A stretch of DNA of 14,807 bases from Alistipes sp. (GTDB lineage Bacteria; Bacteroidota; Bacteroidia; Bacteroidales; Rikenellaceae). The stretch is taken from positions 1 to 14,807 of the forward strand of contig JAGBTW010000082.1 in the NCBI GenBank assembly GCA_017631135.1, read 5' to 3'. Positions 1 through 6,828 of the stretch are shown here, piece by piece. Under the pieces are notes generated by a model that saw only the letters and a program-made list of their open reading frames with translations, searched no databases and was not told the DNA's origin. A program made the position numbers and the translations under genes. The first letter of the stretch is position 1; every line of letters starts with the position of its first letter.

Positions 1-218
1 TCTCTGTTTATTCGAATAGAGGTTCTGGAATACCTTTGCTGAAATAAACTGACACAAGACCCCACACCCGTATTGCATGAGTAAGAATACACATACCAAT
101 ACAGATGGTGAGTGCTGTCGGTCACCCTCATCAATGAATTTTCCAGATTCCTATTCGGGGTAAAAGCGAAACACTTTCATCAAATAGGTAATGCCGAGGG
201 TACAATGCCCCACGACAC
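1..218 (-). ncRNA. candidate structured RNA or long structured 5' leader
   Basis: No convincing ORF is seen here, but a good leftward promoter lies just upstream (221-250). The predicted transcript begins at once with a base-paired strand. On the minus strand three stems nest around one axis: 213-219 with 111-120 (3-nt bulge), 196-201 with 124-129 (6 bp), and 183-188 with 150-155 (6 bp). Two further hairpins follow: 97-102 with 70-75 (6 bp, extendable by four pairs after a bulge), and 43-49 with 6-12 (7 bp) enclosing 32-35 with 20-23. I recognise no tmRNA, RNase P or SRP signature. It could be a 6S-like RNA (Bacteroidales-1 class) or the leader of a gene beyond the left edge. The structure was found by eye only. 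Confidence 0.4.
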
Positions 219-220
219 TA

Positions 221-250
221 CAAAGTTAGATTTTTTTTCGCAAATGGCAA
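221..250 (-). promoter_or_regulatory. Bacteroidetes-type promoter, leftward
   Basis: Read on the minus strand, a -33 TTG (250-248) is followed by 19 nt and then TAACTTTG (228-221), matching the TAnnTTTG -7 consensus of Bacteroidetes. Transcription would start near 217 and run left into the structured region 1-218. Confidence 0.6.
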
Positions 251-285
251 CACTCTTTTGGGGTCTTGTTCGTATAAAATAGTAA

Positions 286-317
286 AATCACCTCTTGCCT
301 ATTCGCAAAAGGTGATT
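286..317 (-). terminator. distal terminator-like hairpin after the ompH genes
   Basis: Arms 286-298 and 305-317 form a 13-bp stem with one mismatch and a 6-nt loop. On the minus strand the stem is followed by a T-rich tract (TTTACTATTTTA). It could be a backup terminator for the minus-strand envelope operon, separating it from the leftward promoter at 221-250. Confidence 0.5.
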
Positions 318-318
318 A

Positions 319-457
319 AATAGTAAGTGTGATTATTTACATTTAATTTAGACTACATAGAAGACTACACTGAAAGGGTAAAATTAGAGTTTAAGCGGTT
401 TTGCACAGAAAAGTCGTTTCACGAGTCGATGAGATAATCTATTGATAATAAATAAAA
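319..457. other. AT-rich intergenic stretch, no gene seen
   Basis: This stretch lies between the two terminator-like hairpins. I see no credible ORF on either strand. The only structure noted is a short direct repeat, AGACTACA at 350-357 and 362-369, spaced 12 nt apart. Confidence 0.5.
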
Positions 458-485
458 TCGGCGGTGAAATATTATTCACCGCCGA
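458..485 (-). terminator. Rho-independent terminator of the envelope operon
   Basis: A perfect 11-bp stem (458-468 with 475-485) with a 6-nt loop lies about 50 nt past the stop codon of the last ompH gene. Read on the minus strand, the GC-rich stem is followed by ATTTTATTTATT, a T-rich tail fitting intrinsic termination. A smaller hairpin, TAGTCC/GGACTA (493-498 with 504-509), sits just before it. Confidence 0.75.
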
Positions 486-536
486 AAAAGGATAGTCCAA
501 TGCGGACTACCCATATTGTTTAATAGCGCAGAATGT

Positions 537-1064
537 TTACTCTATGCCGAGCTCCTTCTTGACGTCTGCTGTGATGTCGGTGAGGAGGGCGGGGTCGAAG
601 TATGCCAAGCCGGCTGATGCAGGCTGGTCACCTGCGGTGCTGAAGATAGCTGCATAGCCACCAGCGCCAGCGACCTTCTTAACAGCCTCGTTAGCCTTGT
701 CGTAGATGGGGTTCATCACCTCGGCCTCCTTGCGCTGCATATCCTGCTGTGCAATCTGCTGGAAGTCCTGATAGCGCTGCTGAAGCTGTGCGAGCTCCTG
801 CTCCTTGAGCTGACGGATAGAGTCGGTGTATGTTGCAACATTCTTCTCGTATGCTGCCAAGAGGTTGTTAAACTCTACCTGAATCTGCTCGAGCTGATTC
901 TGCAAGTCCTGACCATAGGCCTCGAGGTTAGTAATAGCCTCCTGGTACTCGGGCATAACAGGCACGATAGCTGCCAAGTCAACACGACCAAACTTCTGTC
1001 CGAAGGCTGTGCTTGCCGAAAGTGCAAGGAGCACAACCATTGTAAGTTTCACTAATTTCTTCAT
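537..1064 (-). CDS. OmpH/Skp-family periplasmic chaperone (second copy)
   Basis: The 175-residue product belongs to the OmpH/Skp family, periplasmic holdases that keep unfolded outer-membrane proteins soluble on their way to BamA. Residues 1-22 form a signal peptide (KK, hydrophobic stretch, STAFG before Gln23). Residues about 45-125 are rich in Gln, Glu, Leu and Lys and should form the long coiled-coil tentacles typical of Skp. The globular part is made from the segment after the signal peptide (FGRVDLAAIV) and the C-terminal segment, which contains AAIFSTAGD. It lies 44 nt downstream of another ompH gene and is the last gene before the terminator at 458-485. Tandem ompH genes after bamA are common in Bacteroidetes. 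Family assignment is firm; division of labour between the copies is unknown. Confidence 0.9.
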   Translation of the reverse strand: MKKLVKLTMVVLLALSASTAFGQKFGRVDLAAIVPVMPEYQEAITNLEAYGQDLQNQLEQIQVEFNNLLAAYEKNVATYTDSIRQLKEQELAQLQQRYQDFQQIAQQDMQRKEAEVMNPIYDKANEAVKKVAGAGGYAAIFSTAGDQPASAGLAYFDPALLTDITADVKKELGIE

Positions 1065-1108
1065 TTTAATAATCGTTATGTTTCTTAATGTTTATTCTTA
1101 AATTTTCG

Positions 1109-1615
1109 CTACTTCAAGGCCTCTATTATGCGGTCGGTGAAGTCCACCTTGGGTGAGTAGTAGAGAACGGTGGGGTTTGCCGCGATGTCGAGGACAAGGT
1201 CGTAGCCATGCTGCTGCGAGAAGCTCTCGATGGTGTCAAAAACTCGCTCCTGGATGGGTTGAATAAGCTCAATACGGCGCTTCATAAGCTCGCCATCGGT
1301 GCCAAACATCTGCTCCTGATATGCTGTAGCATCGGCCTCCTTTGTCAAGATAAGCTGCTCATACTGCTGCTGTGCGCTGGCAGTGAGCGATGCGCGCTGC
1401 TGCATATAGCTATTATAAAGAGCCTCCACCTCGGCGAACTTCTTGTCCACAGCCTCCTGGTAACCCGTTGCGAGCTTCTCTATGAGCTCCAAAGCCTCGT
1501 TATACGACGTCATAGATTTGAAGACCTTCTCGCTGTTTACAACCATATAGTTCTGTGCCGATGCTGCGCCCGCCGTCATCATGAGAGCCATAAGCGCCAA
1601 TATCACTCGTTTCAT
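1109..1615 (-). CDS. OmpH/Skp-family periplasmic chaperone (first copy)
   Basis: A 168-residue OmpH/Skp-type chaperone. Residues 1-20 form a signal peptide ending in AASA before Gln21. The mature protein starts with YMVVNSEKVF, the usual first strand of the family. A charged, Gln-rich helical region follows (about 40-125), predicted to form the coiled-coil arms, and the C-terminal strand segment YDLVLDIAANPTVLYYSP completes the trimerisation core. It lies 66 nt after bamA and 44 nt before the second ompH gene, on the same strand, so the three are probably cotranscribed. Similarity to the second copy is at the level of family pattern, suggesting an old duplication. Its likely clients are barrel proteins delivered to the BamA encoded next door. 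Confidence 0.9.
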   Translation of the reverse strand: MKRVILALMALMMTAGAASAQNYMVVNSEKVFKSMTSYNEALELIEKLATGYQEAVDKKFAEVEALYNSYMQQRASLTASAQQQYEQLILTKEADATAYQEQMFGTDGELMKRRIELIQPIQERVFDTIESFSQQHGYDLVLDIAANPTVLYYSPKVDFTDRIIEALK

Positions 1616-1681
1616 ACGTTACATTTTTAAGGTTCGTTTACTTATAATACGCTCTATACTCAAATATATTGCCAAGAGCCA

Positions 1682-4234
1682 TTAGAATTGCTGACCCATG
1701 ACGAAGTGGAACTGCGAACCACTACGCTCCGTCTTGCCGTATGCTGGGTCGAAGCCATAACCCCAGTCGATGCCGATAACGCCGACGATGGGCAGATAGA
1801 GGCGCACACCCACACCCGCAGAGCGCTTAATCTTAAAGGGCGAGAACTCCTGCCATGAGTTAAAGCCGTTACCACCCTCCAAGAAACCAAGAACGTAGAT
1901 AGACGATGCGGGCTTCATGATGATGGGGTATCGAAGCTCGAGGGTGTACTTATTGTACGCCACAGAGTAGTACTTCGAGGGGTCAAGAGCGCCATCCTCG
2001 TAACCGCGCAGTGCGATGATGTCGACACCGTAGATGTTATATCCCGTCATGCCATCACCACCAATCTCGAAGCGCTCGAAGGGTGACACCTTATTCTTAT
2101 TGTAGTTACCCAAGTAACCCATCTCGGCACCAAGCATAAGTATGAGCTTTTGGTCCTTGGTCATGGGGAAGTACCAGCGGCTCTTGAGCAGCCATTTGTG
2201 GAACTCTATCCAGCGGTAACGCTCTTGGTCCGACATGTTGGGGTCGGAATAGTCCTTGCCATCCCACGCCGAGAATGGGGGTGTAGCCTGCACCGAGAGT
2301 GTGAACTCCGAGCCCGAGCGCGAGAAGAAGGGTGAGTCGACAGACGAACGCTGCAACAGCAACTTCAATGACAGGGTGTTCGAGTTACCATCGCTTATGA
2401 TAAACGAGTTCCAACCCTTAAGACCATAGCGCTGATAGCCCAACTCGCCATAGAAGGTGAAGTATGGGTCGGGCCACTGCAAGCGCTTGCCGAGACCTAC
2501 AGCAACACCCATAGAGCGGTAGTACATCGACGCATCCTGCCATACATAGTAGGCGTTATTCTGCTCCGAGATATATCCCGACACCGAGAATGAGTTGGGT
2601 CTACGACCGCCCAACCATGGGTCGGTGAAGCTCAACGACAGTGCTTTGTAGTATGTACCATTTGTCTGACCAGAAATCGATAGGCGCTGGTTCTGTCCCG
2701 AGGGGTAGGGTCGCCATGCGCCCTTCTTGAAGAACTTGCGCATAGAGAGGTTGTTGAGCGTGATGCCCACGCTACCTACAAATGTGCCAGAGCCCCAACC
2801 ACCAGCGATGTTGAACTGGTCTGACGCCTTCTCCTGCAACGACCAATTGACATTCACAAGCTCGTCGCTCACGGGCTCGATTGAGGGCACTGCAGACTGC
2901 TCGTCGAAGTGACCCATGCCCATTAGCGTACGCATCGTCTGCATCAACAGCGCACGGTTGTAGAGGTCGCCAGGGCGCACATAGAGCTCGCGACGAATAA
3001 CCTCGTCGTCAACGCGCATGTTACCCGCGATGCCCACCTCGTTTACGGTGAAGGGCTTACCCTCGAAGATTCTCACCTCGATGTCGAGCGAGTCGGGACC
3101 CACGATAATCTCTGCGGGCTCAATCTGCGACATGAGGTAGCCATTGTTGTTGTAGAGTGACGATATGGACATCTCCTCGGGGTTCATCTCCTTGCCGATG
3201 CCGAGGCGCTTGTGCATAGACTTCTTGTCGTACACATCGCCCGACTGCACGCCAAACATAGCCTCGAGCTGCTCGGTGGTGTAAACAGAGTTACCCACCC
3301 AGTTGACGTTGCGAACATAGTACTTATTACCCTCCGACACCTTGATGTCGATGCCGAGAGTCTCATCGTCGATGTAGTATATCGAGTCGCTCAAGATTGT
3401 CGCATTGCGATAGCCCTGCGAATTGTAGAAGTCGAGCAATAGCTCCTTGTCGGCTTCGTAGTCCTCGCTCAAGAGCTTACGGTTCTGGAAGAAGAGGATG
3501 CTCTTTTGGTGGGTCTTCTTAAACGTGCGGCGTAGGCGCTTATCCTCGAAGTTGTCGTTGCCCTCGAAGTTGATAACTCCGACACGCACCTTGGGGCCAC
3601 GGTCGATGTCGAAGGTGACATTCACGCACTGCTCATAAACCGTGTCGTTGGTTATGCGCGCATCGACCTCACAAGTGAGGAAGCCTTTGTCGGCATAGTG
3701 CTCCTTGATGAGCTTGATGTTCTTGTCGATAACATAGTCCGAGAGCTCGGTGTTGCGGCGCAACTTAAGCACCTCGTCCTTTAGGTCCTTCGCCTTTGAC
3801 TTCGTTACACCCTCGATGTTCCATGAGAGGATGCGCAAACGCTCCTTGAGGAACACCTCGATGTCGAGCGAGTCACCCTCGATGGTTGCACCTATCTGTA
3901 TGTCCGAAAAGTAGCGTGGTGCCCAGAGACGATGCATGGCGTTTGAGATAAACTTGCTGGGCAAGTATACCGAGTCGCCCTCCTGCAATCCCGCCGACGA
4001 CTTAAGGATGTCGTGGTTGAGATACTTAACACCATGGAGGTTAATCTTGCGAATGTGGTACAGCTTGCCATCGCCCTCGGTGAGCACTGGGGCATCAAGG
4101 TTGAAGTCTACAGAGTCGGCAACCTCGTTGTTCGATGTCTCGCCAAGCGTATAGCGTGCCGACTGTGCCTCGGCAACATGTGTTGTCGAGAACAGCGCCA
4201 CTATGGCGATAAGGATTATTTTGATAAATCTCAT
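1682..4234 (-). CDS. bamA: outer-membrane protein assembly factor BamA
   Basis: This 850-residue Omp85 protein is the central insertase of the Bam complex in the outer membrane. A signal peptide (1-23, ending AEA before Gln24) precedes a POTRA region (about 55-470) with repeated segments such as VKYLNHDIL, VINFEGNDNF, VNWVGNSVY and VNEVGIAGNM, which fits five POTRA domains. The 16-strand barrel occupies about 490-850. The conserved loop-6 motif reads LRGYEDGAL (Arg743). Near the end is the family pattern GVGVRLYLP...GIDWGYGFD, and the final residue is Phe850, as expected of a beta-signal. Length is normal for Bacteroidetes. It begins 3 nt after uppS stops, so translation is probably coupled, and two chaperone genes follow. 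Confidence 0.96.
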   Translation of the reverse strand: MRFIKIILIAIVALFSTTHVAEAQSARYTLGETSNNEVADSVDFNLDAPVLTEGDGKLYHIRKINLHGVKYLNHDILKSSAGLQEGDSVYLPSKFISNAMHRLWAPRYFSDIQIGATIEGDSLDIEVFLKERLRILSWNIEGVTKSKAKDLKDEVLKLRRNTELSDYVIDKNIKLIKEHYADKGFLTCEVDARITNDTVYEQCVNVTFDIDRGPKVRVGVINFEGNDNFEDKRLRRTFKKTHQKSILFFQNRKLLSEDYEADKELLLDFYNSQGYRNATILSDSIYYIDDETLGIDIKVSEGNKYYVRNVNWVGNSVYTTEQLEAMFGVQSGDVYDKKSMHKRLGIGKEMNPEEMSISSLYNNNGYLMSQIEPAEIIVGPDSLDIEVRIFEGKPFTVNEVGIAGNMRVDDEVIRRELYVRPGDLYNRALLMQTMRTLMGMGHFDEQSAVPSIEPVSDELVNVNWSLQEKASDQFNIAGGWGSGTFVGSVGITLNNLSMRKFFKKGAWRPYPSGQNQRLSISGQTNGTYYKALSLSFTDPWLGGRRPNSFSVSGYISEQNNAYYVWQDASMYYRSMGVAVGLGKRLQWPDPYFTFYGELGYQRYGLKGWNSFIISDGNSNTLSLKLLLQRSSVDSPFFSRSGSEFTLSVQATPPFSAWDGKDYSDPNMSDQERYRWIEFHKWLLKSRWYFPMTKDQKLILMLGAEMGYLGNYNKNKVSPFERFEIGGDGMTGYNIYGVDIIALRGYEDGALDPSKYYSVAYNKYTLELRYPIIMKPASSIYVLGFLEGGNGFNSWQEFSPFKIKRSAGVGVRLYLPIVGVIGIDWGYGFDPAYGKTERSGSQFHFVMGQQF

Positions 4235-4237
4235 TGA

Positions 4238-4969
4238 TTACTTCTCTTCGTTGTCTTGAATCACCTTTCCGAAGCGACGCTCGCGACCTGCATAGATGTC
4301 GAGGGCACGCTGGAACTCCTCCTTGCCGAAATCGGGCCATAGCGTCTCGGGGAAGTATAGCTCGGCGTATGATGCCTGCCAAAGCAGGAAGTTGCTTAAG
4401 CGATACTCGCCACTTGTACGAATGATAAGGTCGGGGTCGGGGATGCCAGCAGTCATAAGCGAGTTTGAGAATAGCTCCTCGTCAATATCTTCGACCTTTA
4501 TCTCTCCCGCTACAGCGCGACGCGCTATCTCTTGCGCTGCGAGTAGCATCTCGCGGCGCGACGAGTAGTTGAAGGCGATGATTAGTGTTAGCTTCTTACC
4601 CTCTGCCGTAGTCGTCTCTATGCTCTCTATCATAGACAACACTTTTGGCGAGAAGCGTGAGCGCTCACCCATAATTCTCACCTTTACACCCTCCTTTACG
4701 AGCTCCTCGGTGCGACTTGCTACCATGTAGCAGAAGAGCTCCATGATAGCATTTATCTCGGCCTCGGGGCGTCCCCAGTTCTCGGTTGAGAAGGCATACA
4801 AAGTGACGTAGTCCACACCAGCATCTCCTGCGGCGCGGATTACGGCAGTCACAGATTCAGCACCTGCGATATGACCCTCGTGGCGCTCCTTGCCACGCTG
4901 TTTTGCCCAACGACCATTACCATCCATGATGATGGCAACGTGCTTCGGTATAGTTCTTTCTTTGCTCAT
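4238..4969 (-). CDS. uppS: isoprenyl transferase (undecaprenyl diphosphate synthase)
   Basis: This 243-residue cis-prenyltransferase condenses isopentenyl diphosphate units onto farnesyl diphosphate to make undecaprenyl diphosphate, the lipid carrier for peptidoglycan and surface glycans. Visible motifs are IIMDGNGRWAKQRG with catalytic Asp16, the conserved YAFSTENW, and the C-terminal signature IRTSGEYRLSNFLLWQ followed by YAELYF. I chose the ATG at 4969 because the homologous core starts about ten residues later. An in-frame ATG at 5038 would add 23 residues unlike the family, and a promoter -7 box lies inside that extension. It sits directly upstream of bamA, with a 3-nt gap. Confidence 0.95.
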   Translation of the reverse strand: MSKERTIPKHVAIIMDGNGRWAKQRGKERHEGHIAGAESVTAVIRAAGDAGVDYVTLYAFSTENWGRPEAEINAIMELFCYMVASRTEELVKEGVKVRIMGERSRFSPKVLSMIESIETTTAEGKKLTLIIAFNYSSRREMLLAAQEIARRAVAGEIKVEDIDEELFSNSLMTAGIPDPDLIIRTSGEYRLSNFLLWQASYAELYFPETLWPDFGKEEFQRALDIYAGRERRFGKVIQDNEEK

Positions 4970-4978
4970 ATTATCTTG

Positions 4979-5010
4979 CAAATTTAAGCAATAAAATTCA
5001 CAATTCGCAA
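4979..5010 (-). promoter_or_regulatory. possible promoter of uppS, almost leaderless
   Basis: On the minus strand TAAATTTG (4986-4979) matches TAnnTTTG, with a TTG (5010-5008) 21 nt upstream. The predicted start of transcription, near 4975, is only about 6 nt before the uppS ATG at 4969, giving a nearly leaderless message. The 21-nt spacing is slightly longer than the 19-20 nt of the other promoters here. Confidence 0.4.
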
Positions 5011-5115
5011 CATATCCTCCACAATTATTTTCACGCACGAGCGCGAGAGTGGTGCTAAAGGGTTAATATATAACCACTTGCGTAATCGTTAAAATGGGAT
5101 TTTGTAAGGCAGATT

Positions 5116-5976
5116 TTAGCGCTTATCTACACCCCACATCATCTTTTCTCTTAACGTGTCGTAGAACGTGTTATTGTGTGGCATAGCCAAAATGACTCTT
5201 CGAGCAGCCATTTTAACCCTCACCTCGTCGCCATCGCGGAGTGTGTATGTGCGGTTGTCGGCAGAGATGAGTGCCTCGCCAGCACGCGAGTGAACGCGCA
5301 GTGTCACGACGCTGCTATCGGGTATCACCACGGGGCGCATCGTGAGGTTGTGTGGAGCAATGGGCGAGAGCACAAAACAGCGACACATGGGGTCGACAAC
5401 AGGGCCTCCTGCACTCAAAGAGTATGCCGTTGATCCTGTGGGTGTTGCAACAACAAGTCCATCGCCATGATATGTCGCCACATAGTTGTCATTGATTAGC
5501 GTCTCGACTGAAATCATAGAGGCGCCGTTACGATGAATAGTTATCTCGTTTAGCGCTATGCACTCCTCCTGCAGACCCTCGGTGGTGAGCATCAGTCGCT
5601 CCTCGAAGCGCAAGCCCCCCTCGGCTATCGCCTTGAACAGCCCCTTTATTCCCTTACCATCATCGGCAGTGAGGTATCCCAAGCGACCGCTGTTGATGCC
5701 CACAACGGGTATGTTGTCCGAGGGTAATAGTGCCACAGCCTCCAAGAGCGTACCATCGCCACCATAGGTTATCATGATGTCGTTGCCCGTAGCGAGGGGT
5801 TTGCCACTAAAGATATGGGCACTATCTATGCGTATGTTGGTTAGCGACTCTATGGCATTTGCAAAGTCCTCATTTACAACATAGTCCATATTGTAAGCCG
5901 CTATTTCACCAAGTATTGTTCGCAGCTGCTCGGGGTGATGATTTACCTGCTTGCGAGAAAAAAGTATTATATTCAT
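5116..5976 (-). CDS. nadK: NAD kinase
   Basis: The 286-residue enzyme phosphorylates NAD to NADP in the cytoplasm. Diagnostic motifs are YGGDGTLLEA (residues 71-80, catalytic Asp74), GINSGRLGYL (93-102), LNEITIHR with the NE pair (143-144), and GDGLVVATPTGSTAYSLSAG (171-190). The start was set at the ATG at 5976, giving MNIILFSRK, a normal NadK N-terminus. The in-frame ATG at 6069 would add 31 residues that run through the predicted promoter. The gene is divergent from pdxJ and upstream of uppS on the same strand, with a 146-nt gap holding a weak hairpin (5061-5065 with 5071-5075) and a likely uppS promoter. Confidence 0.95.
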   Translation of the reverse strand: MNIILFSRKQVNHHPEQLRTILGEIAAYNMDYVVNEDFANAIESLTNIRIDSAHIFSGKPLATGNDIMITYGGDGTLLEAVALLPSDNIPVVGINSGRLGYLTADDGKGIKGLFKAIAEGGLRFEERLMLTTEGLQEECIALNEITIHRNGASMISVETLINDNYVATYHGDGLVVATPTGSTAYSLSAGGPVVDPMCRCFVLSPIAPHNLTMRPVVIPDSSVVTLRVHSRAGEALISADNRTYTLRDGDEVRVKMAARRVILAMPHNNTFYDTLREKMMWGVDKR

Positions 5977-6006
5977 TGCTCGGAAATGAAAAAAATCGTA
6001 ACTTTG
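5976..6006 (+). promoter_or_regulatory. promoter of the pdxJ operon
   Basis: A -33 TTG (5976-5978) is followed by 20 nt and TAACTTTG (5999-6006). Transcription would start near 6010, leaving a leader of about 70 nt before pdxJ. The -33 box touches the nadK start codon, and the -7 box forms half of an inverted repeat with the opposing nadK promoter. Confidence 0.6.
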
Positions 6007-6012
6007 CTTTCG

Positions 6013-6042
6013 CAAAGATATACATAAGAATTGAGGTTTCAA
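6013..6042 (-). promoter_or_regulatory. promoter of nadK
   Basis: On the minus strand a TTG (6042-6040), 19 nt and TATCTTTG (6020-6013) give a good Bacteroidetes promoter. The start site would be near 6009, about 33 nt before the nadK ATG. It faces the pdxJ promoter with start sites practically coincident. Confidence 0.55.
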
Positions 6043-6081
6043 GTGTTGAAGCCCTATTTCTTGCAACAAAGTTAAGAAATT

Positions 6082-6813
6082 ATGACAAAGTTAAGCGTAA
6101 ACATCAATAAGATTGCCGTGGTGCGCAACTCGCGTGGTGGCAATGTGCCCAATTTGTTGAAGGCAGCTCTCGACATCGAGCGTTTTGGCGCTGATGGCAT
6201 CACCGTGCACCCCCGCCCCGATGCTCGACACATCCGCTACTCTGACGTGCGCGAGCTTAAGGCAAACATCGCCACCGAGCTAAATGTTGAGGGTAACCCC
6301 ATAGAGAGCTTCTGCGAGCTTGTGGAGGAGGTGTGCCCCGCACAGGTGACCCTTGTGCCCGATGCCGAGGATGCTATCACCTCGTCAGCAGGTTGGGACA
6401 CCATTCGTCACCGCGACTTCTTGCGCGCGATGGCAGAGCGTTTCCACCGCAAGGGCATTCGTGTATCTATCTTCGTAGACCCTGTGGTTGAGATGGTTAC
6501 AGCAGCAAAGGAGTGTGGCGCCGACCGCGTGGAGCTCTACACCGAGGCATACGCTTCGGGCTATGCCGAGGATCGCGAGGCAGCTATTGCCCCCTATGTT
6601 GCAGCAGCCGAGGAGGCACGCCGCGTGGGTCTTGGTCTAAATGCTGGCCACGACCTCAATACCGAGAATTTACAGTACTTCATCGAGCGTATTCCATGGG
6701 TTGACGAGGTGTCTATTGGTCACGCTCTTATCAGCGACGCACTGTACTGGGGCTTGGAGAATACCGTAGGCATCTATCAGCGTTGCATCAGTCGTGCTCG
6801 CGAGAATAAGTAA
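6082..6813 (+). CDS. pdxJ: pyridoxine 5'-phosphate synthase
   Basis: The 243-residue TIM-barrel enzyme condenses 3-amino-1-hydroxyacetone phosphate with deoxyxylulose 5-phosphate to pyridoxine 5'-phosphate, the last ring-forming step of the DXP-dependent vitamin B6 route. Family features visible are [13 protein letters not shown] at the N-terminus, [12 protein letters not shown] (His43, Arg45), NVEGNP with Glu70, VTLVPD, and GLNAGHDLN with His190. His43, Glu70 and His190 correspond to the known catalytic trio of the family. Length is usual. It is first in a plus-strand operon, with the CCA-enzyme gene 15 nt downstream. No other B6 gene is present in the window. Confidence 0.95.
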   Translation: MTKLSVNINKIAVVRNSRGGNVPNLLKAALDIERFGADGITVHPRPDARHIRYSDVRELKANIATELNVEGNPIESFCELVEEVCPAQVTLVPDAEDAITSSAGWDTIRHRDFLRAMAERFHRKGIRVSIFVDPVVEMVTAAKECGADRVELYTEAYASGYAEDREAAIAPYVAAAEEARRVGLGLNAGHDLNTENLQYFIERIPWVDEVSIGHALISDALYWGLENTVGIYQRCISRARENK

Positions 6814-6828
6814 TATGGAGGTCTATCT

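Noticed and set aside
31..38. TACCTTTG on the plus strand, a -7 promoter match
   Set aside because: No TTG lies at the right distance upstream, and the bases take part in a hairpin of the leftward structured region.
350..369. AGACTACA direct repeat in the intergenic region
   Set aside because: Only two 8-nt copies with no partner structure; likely chance or a weak binding site at best.
4970..5038. Longer uppS start at 5038
   Set aside because: The extra 23 residues do not resemble the family N-terminus, and the stretch contains an AT-rich promoter-like sequence.
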